Shown in pieces: positions 41,536-50,474 of a stretch of DNA of 55,740 nucleotides. Every line of letters starts with the position of its first letter. Positions within the stretch are counted from its first letter, which is position 1. The notes beneath the pieces were generated by a model. The model worked only from the letters and a program-made list of their open reading frames with translations. It made no database searches and had not been told where the DNA came from. The stretch is from a bacterium (GTDB lineage: Bacteria > AUK180). Where the stretch lies: the NCBI GenBank assembly GCA_023133295.1, contig JAGLWT010000156.1, forward strand, positions 1 through 55,740, written 5' to 3'. Position numbers and translations under genes: made by a program.

Positions 41536-42821
41536 GTTCTTCCTCTGAATTCCCCATCTTGAATATACAATTTCGCTTTGATGAATTTTCCTGGTGTCAT
41601 CTGTTTGCCCGTAACTTTTATATTAAGGTCCACACCGGGAGAATCCCTGAAGGTCCTACCCTCATATCCTCCCTTTGCTTCGCGGTCAATGACCACTATT
41701 TCCTTTTTCCCGACGGGGAATGTTTCATAAATATTTTCTGTCTGTATCTCTTCCAGCAGAGAGATCCTTTTTTCAATTTTATCAAGGGGAACGGGCTGAA
41801 GCGAAAGGGAGTCGGTAATATTATTCTCATCGCTGAAGGGGAAAAACACTGCCCTTTCGACCCTGTTCTTCCTCAGAAAATCAGCAAGTTCTTTAAAATC
41901 ATCTTCGCTCTCACCGGGAAATCCGATAATCAGATTAGTCCGCAGAATGCCTCCTGCTGAACGAATCAAGGGAAGGGAATCGTAAAACCCCTTATTCAAA
42001 GAGGGCCGGCCCATAAAGCGCAGTATCCTTTCCGAGACATGCTGTATTGGAATGTCAAAATACGGGATAACAGTTTTCAGGCCCAAAAATCTTTCAACCC
42101 AGGCGGGACCAATATCAGCGGGATTGAGGTAATGCACCCTTATCCAGGTAAATCCCATCTTATCCAGCTCCTCAAGCAATTCAAGCAGGCGTGATCCACC
42201 GAAAAGGTCCTTGCCGTAATCGGTGGTGTCTTGCGCAATGATAATGAGCTCGCTTATACCCTGCTTAAGCAATTTCCCGGCTTCTTCCAGGATATCATTG
42301 ATACTCCTGCTTCTTAAAGGGCCTTTGATATGCGGGATGAGACAGTATGTACATTTATGAGAACAACCCTCGGCGATCTTCAGATACTCGTAATGAGCTC
42401 CCGTCAGCAGAAGCCGCTCCGCACCCGGATATTGATTGTTCTTTTCTCCGAAGATAAAACGCTTTCTCTCATCATAGAATTGTTTAGGAACATCGTAATG
42501 ATCTATTCCTCTAATAAGATCAACATCCTTGAATATTTTCTTGTCCCGGCCGAAGCGCTCCGCCATACATCCGCTGACAATGATCTTTAATTGTGGATTG
42601 GACTTCTTTAATTCAAGATATTCTTCAATCACATCCTCGGCCTCTTTAATTGAACTTTCGAGGAATCCGCAGGTATTGATGACTATATGATCGGCTTCGT
42701 AAGGGTCGAAGGTGATCTCATAATTTCCATCCATGATAGATGAAGCCGCCAGTATTTCAGAATCTACCAGATTTCTTGGACATCCCAGGGAAATCAGGAA
42801 TACCTTCTGCTTTTTTTTCAT
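41532..42821 (-). CDS. rimO: Ribosomal protein S12 methylthiotransferase RimO
   Basis: 429 residues. N-terminal UPF0004 domain with Cys14 (SLGCPRNLVDSE), Cys51 and Cys85; radical-SAM cluster C153-x3-C157-x2-C160 (EGCSHKCTYC); C-terminal TRAM domain from about 360. The SLGCPRN motif and PHIKGPLRSR separate RimO from MiaB. It adds a methylthio group to an aspartate of S12. It overlaps lolA and pgsA by 4 nt each. Confidence 0.96.
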   Translation of the reverse strand: MKKKQKVFLISLGCPRNLVDSEILAASSIMDGNYEITFDPYEADHIVINTCGFLESSIKEAEDVIEEYLELKKSNPQLKIIVSGCMAERFGRDKKIFKDVDLIRGIDHYDVPKQFYDERKRFIFGEKNNQYPGAERLLLTGAHYEYLKIAEGCSHKCTYCLIPHIKGPLRSRSINDILEEAGKLLKQGISELIIIAQDTTDYGKDLFGGSRLLELLEELDKMGFTWIRVHYLNPADIGPAWVERFLGLKTVIPYFDIPIQHVSERILRFMGRPSLNKGFYDSLPLIRSAGGILRTNLIIGFPGESEDDFKELADFLRKNRVERAVFFPFSDENNITDSLSLQPVPLDKIEKRISLLEEIQTENIYETFPVGKKEIVVIDREAKGGYEGRTFRDSPGVDLNIKVTGKQMTPGKFIKAKLYIQDGEFRGRT

Positions 42822-43468
42822 AGGGAGAAATACTTTTTCAGTTTCTCCTCAGTAACTTTCTTCTTTTTATATGATTCTATTCGGAAATGAAGTATCCTTC
42901 CGTCGGTGCCGGTAAATACCACTTCCTTCAACTTAAAATTCTTCTCATCAATGAGAAATTCAATGGAGGAGAACGGAAAATTCTTATCCATGGGTTTGAT
43001 CTTAACAAGGACGATCCCGTCCGAACTCCTAAAGGCCTCTTTATGGAATTGCTCCCATTTCTTCTTGGAAGGGATGATATAGGTAAGAGAATCATCTTCC
43101 AGCTCGAACTCCTTTCTAATCCTCTTGCCACTCTCTTCGGTCTCATAATGCAGGGCGTCTCCGTTTGAAACATAAATATCACTTGTAGAATTCTTCATTT
43201 CCAATCGGAATTTTTTTGAATTTAAAAGGTATATCCCCTTGCCGTTCATTTCACTCCACTTCTCTAAAAATGGGATCCACACACGCTCGGAGAAACTAAG
43301 GAATACCGTATCATTGCTGTTAAATACTGCATATAGGGAATGGAGAAAAAGTGATGAGTCCTTTTCTTTCATCGGAACAAAGGTATCGTTGTATAATGTG
43401 AATCCGAAATTCAGCAATGCGGCGATCACCAAAAGGATCAGAGAAAATCTTTTCTCATATCGTACCAT
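42818..43468 (-). CDS. lolA: LolA-like outer-membrane lipoprotein carrier
   Basis: 216 residues with an N-terminal hydrophobic signal (FSLILLVIAALLNFG). The remaining beta-rich sequence follows the LolA layout: FRLEMKN, YVSNGDALHYE, LTYIIPSKKKW, IEFLIDEKNFKLKEVVF. Identity is low and no motif alone is decisive; the position directly after ftsK, as in E. coli and many others, supports LolA. It would escort lipoproteins through the periplasm. The start overlaps ftsK by 31 nt and has GGAGGA upstream. Confidence 0.75.
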   Translation of the reverse strand: MVRYEKRFSLILLVIAALLNFGFTLYNDTFVPMKEKDSSLFLHSLYAVFNSNDTVFLSFSERVWIPFLEKWSEMNGKGIYLLNSKKFRLEMKNSTSDIYVSNGDALHYETEESGKRIRKEFELEDDSLTYIIPSKKKWEQFHKEAFRSSDGIVLVKIKPMDKNFPFSSIEFLIDEKNFKLKEVVFTGTDGRILHFRIESYKKKKVTEEKLKKYFSL

Positions 43469-45636
43469 TTTTCCTCCGCAATGAGCATTTCCCTTTTGCC
43501 CGATTTGTCCTTTTGTGAAACGATGCTGTTCTGCTCCATCAAGTGGATCAGCCGGGATGACCTGTTGTATCCTATAGATAGAACCGTCTGAAGGTAAGAT
43601 GTCGAAACCTTTCCTGCCTCCAGCAGAGCTGATACCGCCGGGACAAAAAGCTCATCGTCCACCTCTTTAGTTCCAGCGTCAAGGCCGTTCAAAGCCGCTT
43701 CGGTAACATACTCCTCTTCCCAATCAAAGAATTCCTGCTGATCCAGCGAGGCCCAGTATTGAACTATTCTCAAGGTCTCTTCATCAGCGGGAAAAGGAGC
43801 CTGCGCTCTGACGAGATCACTGGAGCCCGGGGGAAGATAAAGCAGATCACCTTTTCCTAAAAGTGCTTCCGCGCCGTTCTTGTCAAAGATCGTTCTTGAA
43901 TCGACTTTCGAGGCAACCCGGAAGGAGATCCGAACAGGGAAATTGCTCTTAATGACCCCGGTGATAACATCCACCGAAGGCCTTTGTGTAGCTAGTACAA
44001 GATGTATACCAACTGCACGCGCCAATTGCGCTAAACGGGCAATGGAGGACTCTACATCGCCTCTGGCGACCATCATAAGATCAGCGAGCTCATCAATGAT
44101 CACGACTATATAGGGGAATCTCTTCAATTCCTGATCTTCCTTGGAATGCTTTTCAACATAAGCATTATATTTGGTAATGTGATTGAGGCCGTAATTGGCC
44201 ATCTCACGGTATCTGAACTCCATCCGGCGGACCATTTCCTGAAGCTTTTTTGCAGCAGTCTTTGGTTCGACCACAATATCTCCGAGTATATGCGGTAATT
44301 TACTGAATTTGGTCATCTCGACCCTCTTCGGATCTATGAGCAGCATCCTCAGGTCATCCGGAGTGAATTGCATCAGCAGAAAATCGATAAGGGCTTTTAT
44401 CATCACGGATTTGCCTGAACCGGTGGACCCCGCGATGAGCAAATGCGGCATATCATTCAGACATCCGGCGATATGCGAGCCGTCGATCGTGCACCCGATA
44501 CCGAAAGCCAGCCCTTTGCATTTTTTTAGGGGGCCGTCCATGAATTCACTCAAGGCAATTGTCCGCTTATTCTCGTTCGGTATCTCAATGCCTATTGCCT
44601 GTTTTCCCGGGATGGGGGCGATTATTCTCACCGGTGATTTTGCGAGGGCGTAGGAGATATCATTTTCCAGAGAAGTTATCTGACTGACCCTTTGTCCCGG
44701 CGATAGCGTTATCTCATAACGGGTAACCGTGGGTCCGGTGACATAAGAGGCAAGCGTTGCTTCCACACCAAGGAGGTTCAATTTTTCTATGAGTATCTCC
44801 CCCAATGCCTCAAGAGCATCCACATCGTTCTTCAGATTACCCTTGGAAACGGGATTTAAGATCGACGCGGGGGGCGGCTTGATCTGACCGGCACTCATGA
44901 TAGGAATGGGGATCGCCTCTATTTTTTTTGGGGATGCTTTCGCCAGCTTCTTCTCGGATACTATTGCTCTCTTCTTCTGGGGAACGGGTTTACTGCTCAA
45001 TTTTGCCTCTTTTCTCTTTATTCGTTTCTGCTTTTCCTTTTCCACTGTTTTTTCAAGAGATTTCCGCTTTCTCTCTCTTCTGAGTGCAATGAGATTGAAT
45101 ACCTTGTTCTTGAGTTTTTGAACGAATTTCCGAAAAAGGAAATTCGTCATTGTAAATATCGCGCCAACTGTGAGCAATACGGCAACGATGATCGCGCCGA
45201 GTTTGCCCGTCGTCTTGATAAGGATGCGCACAGAGAACCATCCCAAATACCCTATCTTGAAAAGTATGTCTTGAGTCGGCTTTGCATTACCTACAACACT
45301 CTTTGAAATGAAAAGGCCGAATATTATGGAGAAGGCGAACATAAAGAGAAATACTCCATAAAAACTCTTAAAATTCCTATCGCTGCTGTCAAAAAGCCGA
45401 ATGCCTATATATATCAGCATCAATGGTATCAGAAGGCTTGACCAGCCGAAAGCGACCTTCAGGCCGAAGGCGATGACCATACCTATCTGGCCGATCACCG
45501 AATAATCCTTCGCGACATTTGTTACCAACGGGTTTTTGGCGGGATTATATGTTACAAGGCTGAATCCCACATATATGGCCAGCAAAAATATGATTATACC
45601 GATAAGTTCGAATTTCTGTTCTTTTTTTATGTTCAT
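43438..45636 (-). CDS. ftsK: DNA translocase FtsK/SpoIIIE
   Basis: 732 residues. Four spans (10-30, 45-80, 90-113, 126-165) anchor it, a basic Lys/Arg-rich linker (about 185-235) follows, and the motor has Walker A GSTGSGKS (403-410), Walker B VVIIDELADLM near 508 and a C-terminal winged-helix gamma domain (SYLQTVLSIGYNRSSRLI near 690) that reads KOPS-like sequences. It clears chromosomal DNA from the division septum. It overlaps uppP by 4 nt. Confidence 0.97.
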   Translation of the reverse strand: MNIKKEQKFELIGIIIFLLAIYVGFSLVTYNPAKNPLVTNVAKDYSVIGQIGMVIAFGLKVAFGWSSLLIPLMLIYIGIRLFDSSDRNFKSFYGVFLFMFAFSIIFGLFISKSVVGNAKPTQDILFKIGYLGWFSVRILIKTTGKLGAIIVAVLLTVGAIFTMTNFLFRKFVQKLKNKVFNLIALRRERKRKSLEKTVEKEKQKRIKRKEAKLSSKPVPQKKRAIVSEKKLAKASPKKIEAIPIPIMSAGQIKPPPASILNPVSKGNLKNDVDALEALGEILIEKLNLLGVEATLASYVTGPTVTRYEITLSPGQRVSQITSLENDISYALAKSPVRIIAPIPGKQAIGIEIPNENKRTIALSEFMDGPLKKCKGLAFGIGCTIDGSHIAGCLNDMPHLLIAGSTGSGKSVMIKALIDFLLMQFTPDDLRMLLIDPKRVEMTKFSKLPHILGDIVVEPKTAAKKLQEMVRRMEFRYREMANYGLNHITKYNAYVEKHSKEDQELKRFPYIVVIIDELADLMMVARGDVESSIARLAQLARAVGIHLVLATQRPSVDVITGVIKSNFPVRISFRVASKVDSRTIFDKNGAEALLGKGDLLYLPPGSSDLVRAQAPFPADEETLRIVQYWASLDQQEFFDWEEEYVTEAALNGLDAGTKEVDDELFVPAVSALLEAGKVSTSYLQTVLSIGYNRSSRLIHLMEQNSIVSQKDKSGKREMLIAEEKWYDMRKDFL

Positions 45637-46430
45637 ATAAAAATAACCGTTACCAATCCTGCTATTATAGCATAGATCCCGAAAAGATAGTACTTTCCTG
45701 AGTTCACTAAATTGCGAAGCAATTTAAGAGCGAAATATCCCGAGATCAAAGCGGCCAGAAAACCAATGATCATCTGACTCATCGGCAAGGACTGAGCACC
45801 GCCTGCGCCGGATATGGTTTCCAGAATAAATGCGCCGCCAATGGCGGGAAGTGACAGTAAAAATGAAAAATTGAATGCCTTTTCGGGAGAAAGGCCTGAA
45901 ATGCCCCCCGCCAAGATAGTCGCACCCGATCTTGATATACCGGGGATCGCGGCAAAGCCCTGCATCAGTCCTACAAATGCTCCGGATGCCGGATTCGCGG
46001 TTTTGATACTGTTTTTGTTCTTTGTAAGAAAGACTTGTGCAAGAATATTGATACCGCCGGTGAATAATAATGCCCACCCGGCAACCTTAGGAGTAGAGAA
46101 CATATCCATCAGGATCTTCTTGAAAAATATTATGAACACCGCAGTAATCAATGTTCCCAGTAAAAGGGAATGCAGCAGCGCGGATCTCTTTGAGAAGGGA
46201 TTCTTGAACATCAGCAGTACTTCCCAGATCTGCTTACGCATGAAGATCAGAACCGCGAGTAATGTCCCCATATGGAGAACTATCCCGAAGTACACATTAC
46301 CGGAAAACTCGTTTCCCATTAGAGATTGTATGATAGAAAGATGTCCCGATGATGAGATCGGTAGGAATTCGGTCACTCCCTGCACCAATCCCAGGAGCAG
46401 GGAATAAATCGATTCAGTGGTCTGATTCAT
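45633..46430 (-). CDS. uppP: Undecaprenyl-diphosphatase UppP (BacA)
   Basis: 265 residues, about eight spans. Catalytic motifs QGVTEFLPISSSGHL (18-32) and GISRSGATI near 158 are intact. It recycles the undecaprenyl carrier for cell-wall synthesis. ATG 46430 lies inside an 18-bp dispersed repeat (46416-46433), so the first few codons (MNQTT) may come from that repeat. No Shine-Dalgarno or clear promoter is visible upstream. Confidence 0.95.
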   Translation of the reverse strand: MNQTTESIYSLLLGLVQGVTEFLPISSSGHLSIIQSLMGNEFSGNVYFGIVLHMGTLLAVLIFMRKQIWEVLLMFKNPFSKRSALLHSLLLGTLITAVFIIFFKKILMDMFSTPKVAGWALLFTGGINILAQVFLTKNKNSIKTANPASGAFVGLMQGFAAIPGISRSGATILAGGISGLSPEKAFNFSFLLSLPAIGGAFILETISGAGGAQSLPMSQMIIGFLAALISGYFALKLLRNLVNSGKYYLFGIYAIIAGLVTVIFI

Positions 46431-46826
46431 AAATGCGATGACAGTCGTTCACAAGTGAACGAGGTACGAGGCATTAAGAAGTGTGAAGTGTGAAGTGTAA
46501 AGTGAAAAGAATAAAACAATATCCACACCCGTAACCGGAAAATCAATATTTCGTTTAACACTTTAATTCTCCTGTTCCAATCATATCACGCCGCAACCCA
46601 ATCAAGATATGGGACATGTCGTACGCCGCCGGCGTTCGTCTGTCCCGATGTAAAAGTACCAAGCGGAGAGTTGAAAATTGTGAAGCAATTGTACACTCTT
46701 CGCAATGTATAGAATCACACGATAACATTCTTCACGCCGGTTTTTCTATCTTCTGCGCTCCTCGCGCCTCTCATGCTGAGCAAAAGAGCATCAGCCATTG
46801 TTACCGTCTTTATGAATCAGACCACT
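46416..46826. repeat. 411-bp repeat-bounded intergenic element with 18-bp inverted ends
   Basis: The ends AGTGGTCTGATTCATAAA (46416-46433) and its exact reverse complement (46809-46826) bound the stretch. Inside are the palindrome TCGTTCACAAGTGAACGA (46445-46462), a GTGTGAAGTGTGAAG-type low-complexity run (46480-46506), CCACACCCGTAACCGGAAAA near 46523, GATATGGGACATGTCGTAC near 46606 and CTGTCCCGATGTAAAAGT at 46640. Several of these recur at 54.5-55.7 kb. It has the form of a non-autonomous repeat; no open frame inside looks real. The left end includes the start codon of uppP. Confidence 0.65.
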
Positions 46827-46838
46827 AGTTTGATTCAT
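46812..46838 (-). repeat. Hairpin directly after the TPR gene
   Basis: ATGAATCA (46812-46819) and TGATTCAT (46831-46838) are an 8-bp inverted repeat starting at the base after the TPR gene stop. No T-run follows. One arm belongs to the 18-bp dispersed motif. Confidence 0.45.
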
Positions 46839-48197
46839 CTACTTATTGAGCACTCCGCTTTTTTCAATATTGGATACTATTTCAGCGATGTATTTATCAT
46901 TCTTTCTCTTGAGAACCTTTTTTGCCCAATAATAAGCCTTCTTATGGTCCTTATTGGAGTAATAAGCCACGGTAATGCCCATCATGGAAGGAAGGAAGCT
47001 GCCGTCCAGACTAAGAGCTTTCTTGAAATACTGAATAGCTTTCTGGAAATTCGGTGTCTTCTTGCTCATATAGCACTTTCCAAGATTATGAAGAACGCTT
47101 ATATCAGCTTTTTTGAGCATCTCTACTCTTGCGTAATAATTTATTGCCTGACTGTATTTTTGAAGGTCCATATGTGCATCACCGATATTTACTAAAACCA
47201 GATAGTCGCTTCCGCCGTATTGCTCCGCGATCTTAAATTGTTCCATGGCAGCCTGTTTCTTGCCCATCTTAAAGAGCGCTTTACCCGCGCCGAGATAACC
47301 GATGGCATTAGTATCGTCCTTTTCGATAACCTTGTCAAAGAGTCCCTTGGCCTTTTCGTACTCGCCTTTATCCAGGGCATCCTGTCCGAGCCAGGTAAGT
47401 ACTTGAGCATCTTCACCGCCCATTTTCTCCAACTTTGCCATTTCCTTGAGAACGAGTTCTTTCTCACCCATGGTGCTCAAAACATTGATCTTAAGCTTGA
47501 TGAGGTTCATATTCTTTGAATCCTTCTTCAACTTCTTTGAAATGGTCTTCAGGGCTTCGTCGAATCTTTTTGTCCTCTGATATATCTGTATCAGCTGAGT
47601 TGACATGGTCTCCTCGAAATCCGGATGCACCATGGCATTCAATGCGGCGTTCTCTGCCTGCGGCCAATTCTCTTCCTCGAAGTAGATAATATAAAGATTG
47701 TAATAGATCGAAGCCTGATTCTTCTTGACTGATTCCTCTTTTTCCATATCGGATTCTTCGGTTTTCAATCCCTTATCGAAATATTTCTTGGCCTGTGACT
47801 TGAATTCCTTCTTCTGAGCGTCAATCTGGGAAGCGGATGACTTTCTCAAATAAGAGGTACCTATCTGTAGATATGCAAAGGTGGTCGGCGTCTGAGCAAG
47901 GGATTTGACATACCATTCTATGGCACCATCGACATCGTCCACACGGTACTCCATATTGGCAAGGCTGTAATAGGCACTCACGAATTCCGGAGAGGATTTG
48001 ACAACCTTCTTGAAATACTTCGCTGCTTCTTCAAATTTCGCCGATCTATCCTCATCGGAAAGGCCGTTGGTAGCATCTAAAGCCTCGGTTTCGGCCTTTT
48101 TTGCACGCTTCCAATAGTTAGCGGAGAGTTCTCCCCAACCGTAAACTACCGAAAAGCTAAATAATGTAACAAGCAAAACTGCGATGATCTTTTTCAT
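46839..48197 (-). CDS. Exported TPR-repeat protein
   Basis: 452 residues with a signal peptide (MKKIIAVLLVTLFSFSVVYG) and then at least nine tetratricopeptide units (for example AYYSLANMEYRVDDVDGAIEW and VLVNIGDAHMDLQKYSQAIN). TPR arrays form protein-binding scaffolds; the exported location suggests a role at the periplasm or envelope. I do not recognise a more specific family. AAGGAG precedes the start by 8 nt, and the 31-residue basic protein gene lies 11 nt upstream, so the two are cotranscribed. Confidence 0.85.
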   Translation of the reverse strand: MKKIIAVLLVTLFSFSVVYGWGELSANYWKRAKKAETEALDATNGLSDEDRSAKFEEAAKYFKKVVKSSPEFVSAYYSLANMEYRVDDVDGAIEWYVKSLAQTPTTFAYLQIGTSYLRKSSASQIDAQKKEFKSQAKKYFDKGLKTEESDMEKEESVKKNQASIYYNLYIIYFEEENWPQAENAALNAMVHPDFEETMSTQLIQIYQRTKRFDEALKTISKKLKKDSKNMNLIKLKINVLSTMGEKELVLKEMAKLEKMGGEDAQVLTWLGQDALDKGEYEKAKGLFDKVIEKDDTNAIGYLGAGKALFKMGKKQAAMEQFKIAEQYGGSDYLVLVNIGDAHMDLQKYSQAINYYARVEMLKKADISVLHNLGKCYMSKKTPNFQKAIQYFKKALSLDGSFLPSMMGITVAYYSNKDHKKAYYWAKKVLKRKNDKYIAEIVSNIEKSGVLNK

Positions 48198-48208
48198 CCT
48201 ACAACTCC

Positions 48209-48304
48209 TTAGTAGGCTTTCTTTTTATGTCTATTCGCCCTTCTTTTCTTTCTTCTTTTGTGTTTTTTAACCTTCAAAAGCTTTCTTCTGCGTCCTGACG
48301 GCAT
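48209..48304 (-). CDS. 31-residue AURKAIP1/COX24-like basic protein (bS22/mS38-type)
   Basis: ATG 48304 follows AGGAGG by 5 nt; TAA lies at 48211-48209. The product MPSGRRRKLLKVKKHKRRKK... is more than half Lys/Arg and ends NRHKKKAY. It matches, from memory, short bacterial proteins of the AURKAIP1/COX24 family, small-ribosomal-subunit components homologous to mycobacterial bS22 and mitochondrial mS38, which are frequently unannotated because of size. It is the promoter-proximal gene before the TPR protein. Family assignment is by pattern of basic residues and length only. Confidence 0.75.
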   Translation of the reverse strand: MPSGRRRKLLKVKKHKRRKKRRANRHKKKAY

Positions 48305-48336
48305 AGCGTCCTCCTGTATAAAAATATTAATTATTC

Positions 48337-48365
48337 ATTATACAGTATTTACATCCTGTTTTCAA
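48337..48365 (-). promoter_or_regulatory. Promoter of the small basic protein-TPR unit
   Basis: Minus-strand -35 TTGAAA (48365-48360) and perfect -10 TATAAT (48342-48337) with a 17-nt spacer. The -35 box overlaps the stop codon of the M14 peptidase gene. Confidence 0.7.
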
Positions 48366-50125
48366 TCAATAAAGGCAAATTTCAAGACCTTTTTAAAGAG
48401 CCCACCTGATTTCTCTGCCTTTATATGAACAAGATATATGCCAGATGCTAAAGAAGTGCCATCAGGGCGTAACTTATCAACGACAAAGGAGTCCTCTGCC
48501 ACATTTGAAGTGCTTGTTTTCGGCGGGAAAGTGTAGATAATACTGCCATCGATGGAATATATGGAACAGTTAAGCAGCCAACCCTCTTGAGGAACCTCCA
48601 GTGCGATAACCGTATTACTCCCGAAAGAGGGATTAGGAACGATCTTCACAGCGATTTCCTCACTTTCAAACGGCTGCATTTCAATATTTATCTCCTGTGG
48701 TGTCTGATCGATGGAGAAAGGGTGAAATATCGTTTGATAACCCGGTTTGGAGACCATAAGAGTATAGTCCCCTGCTGTCAGCCCCCAGTAATAATTACCC
48801 GCGGTATTTGAATACCTGTTTCTCACCAATGAATAATTGTACAGCTCTGTTATCTTCAGTGTTGCTCCGGAAATAGGCAATCCCGTTTCAGCATCAGAGA
48901 TATGGCCGTAAATGTGCCTTGAACAGATCTCTTGCGCGAAGCTTAGAAATCCTTCATACTGCTCCGGCAAATAGGCTTCAACAACCGCCCATGAAGGGTG
49001 AAAGCCCAATGATGAGGGGCCGGCCTCGACCGTGAACGCAAGTGTGCCGAGTTCACCATAAAGCCAATCATCGGAATCACCGGCGGCCGGATACAGCATT
49101 ACGCTCCAATAGGGATCATATTTTTCACTGCTGGAATATTTGTCCATCACCGCTGACATCGAGGAGGCGATCTGAGATAGCCGGCCGTGATCGGGAGCAT
49201 AAACATAATCGTAACCGAATGGATACAGGATCATCTCGCCATAAGTATGAAAAGACAAAGAGGCGATCGGCTTAAGCTCTGTCGCAAGGTCCCTGACCGC
49301 GATATTCTCATATTCAGTGAACGGGCCGGTACCGGGAAAAACATCACTTGTTGAATCGAATTCCACACCGGACTCCCCCCAATGCCAGTCATAATTTCTA
49401 TTGGGGTCAACGCCGTCATCGATTGCGGCATAGGATTGATCGGAATTATTATCCCTGGTATTCTTTCTCCATAAAGAGTCAAGTCCGCTGTAAACCACTT
49501 CAAGGCCGTCCGGATTGACCATTGGAACGAACCATAGGGCATAATTATCCGCAAGAGCGGAAAGAAAGGTATCCCCCTCGCTAATGTCGCTAAGAAGATT
49601 CTCCATGATGTAGAGGACGATCTCCGTCGTTTCCAGCTCTCTCGCGTGATGTTCGCCCATGATCAGGATATTGAATTCCTCTTCATCCACAGAAGGATTG
49701 TCCGATATCCGCAATGCCCATATGTCACGCGGGGTATAGCTTGCATTATACCCTGTGCCCTTGACCTTCTCCCAGGAATCTCCGATATCGTAGATCTCCA
49801 CATAAGCGGGATAAGAATCCTTCAATGCCTCGATACGCAGCACAGCCGTATCATAGGAGGAATATCCCGTGATCGAGCGGTTTATGGCTATCACCTCAAA
49901 TCCCGAAGAACCGCAAAGCGCCGCGTACTCCTCTATCTGTGATTCATCCAGTACCACATCGACCGACGGAGGAAGTACCCTTTGAATGTCCCAGCCTTTG
50001 GTCGGCGGGTCAAGAGGATCATTGAAACGAACGAGCACCTGCTCCGCTCCGATACTCACCGTGATAATAAATAGAATAAGGACCATGAAAGGTACTTGGT
50101 CTTTATTTTTTATTTTTTTCTCCAT
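48362..50125 (-). CDS. Secreted M14 zinc carboxypeptidase with C-terminal sorting-type domain
   Basis: 587 residues from ATG 50125 (GAGGGT 9 nt upstream; a TTG six bases earlier is in frame). A signal anchor VPFMVLILFIITVSIGAE leads. Zinc motif HARE near 160-163, VPMVNPDG near 203, NRNYDWHWG near 240, SFHTYGEMILYPFG near 292 and catalytic Glu in FTVEAGP near 358 complete the M14 site. A carboxypeptidase-regulatory beta domain (GHISDAETGLPISGATLKI) and a last 90 residues like type 9 secretion sorting domains (VPNPSFGSNTVI, LASGIYLVHI) follow. It should be exported to degrade peptides outside the cell. Confidence 0.92.
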   Translation of the reverse strand: MEKKIKNKDQVPFMVLILFIITVSIGAEQVLVRFNDPLDPPTKGWDIQRVLPPSVDVVLDESQIEEYAALCGSSGFEVIAINRSITGYSSYDTAVLRIEALKDSYPAYVEIYDIGDSWEKVKGTGYNASYTPRDIWALRISDNPSVDEEEFNILIMGEHHARELETTEIVLYIMENLLSDISEGDTFLSALADNYALWFVPMVNPDGLEVVYSGLDSLWRKNTRDNNSDQSYAAIDDGVDPNRNYDWHWGESGVEFDSTSDVFPGTGPFTEYENIAVRDLATELKPIASLSFHTYGEMILYPFGYDYVYAPDHGRLSQIASSMSAVMDKYSSSEKYDPYWSVMLYPAAGDSDDWLYGELGTLAFTVEAGPSSLGFHPSWAVVEAYLPEQYEGFLSFAQEICSRHIYGHISDAETGLPISGATLKITELYNYSLVRNRYSNTAGNYYWGLTAGDYTLMVSKPGYQTIFHPFSIDQTPQEINIEMQPFESEEIAVKIVPNPSFGSNTVIALEVPQEGWLLNCSIYSIDGSIIYTFPPKTSTSNVAEDSFVVDKLRPDGTSLASGIYLVHIKAEKSGGLFKKVLKFAFID

Positions 50126-50152
50126 TTCCAAATTACCCTCATTTGTAGGATT

Positions 50153-50440
50153 ATACCATAACCGATGCGAGAATCAAAAAGAAAGTACGAAATACGAGGC
50201 ATATAGAGAAGTGAATAATGAATAGTGAACAGTGGAAGAAAGCAAAAGAAGCAAATACCAGATGGATCTTTCGTTTCACTCAAGATGACAGTCCTCTTCA
50301 TTCTTCCTTTCCCCACTTGTCCCTTGTGCCTTGTCACTTGTGCACTGCGCAGCGCCATTGTCCATTGTCAATTTCTCAATTGTTCATTCTCCCCTCTGCA
50401 CCTATCACCCTATCACCTCTTTTCTGCACTTGCTGCCTGT
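50153..50440. repeat. Low-complexity intergenic stretch with dispersed repeat words
   Basis: The gap between the M14 peptidase and the diguanylate cyclase holds short repeating words: AGTGAATAATGAATAGTGAACAG near 50210, CACTTGTCCCTTGTGCCTTGTCACTTG near 50314 and CATTGTCCATTGTCAATT near 50355. GGATCTTTCGTTTCACTCAAG (50263) resembles a widespread GTCATTCTGA...GAATC intergenic repeat. I see no gene in it; translations are composition-biased. Confidence 0.6.
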
Positions 50441-50469
50441 TTGACACCCCCGCACTCATTCAGTATAAT
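50441..50469 (+). promoter_or_regulatory. Perfect-consensus, leaderless promoter of the diguanylate cyclase gene
   Basis: -35 TTGACA (50441-50446) and -10 TATAAT (50464-50469) are both consensus and separated by 17 nt. The ATG at 50475 is 5 nt after the -10, at the expected transcription start. So the mRNA should be leaderless, and no Shine-Dalgarno is present. Confidence 0.85.
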
Positions 50470-50474
50470 AACAC

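Noticed and set aside
46416..46826. CRISPR array
   Set aside because: Repeats differ from each other, are not evenly spaced and no cas genes are near.
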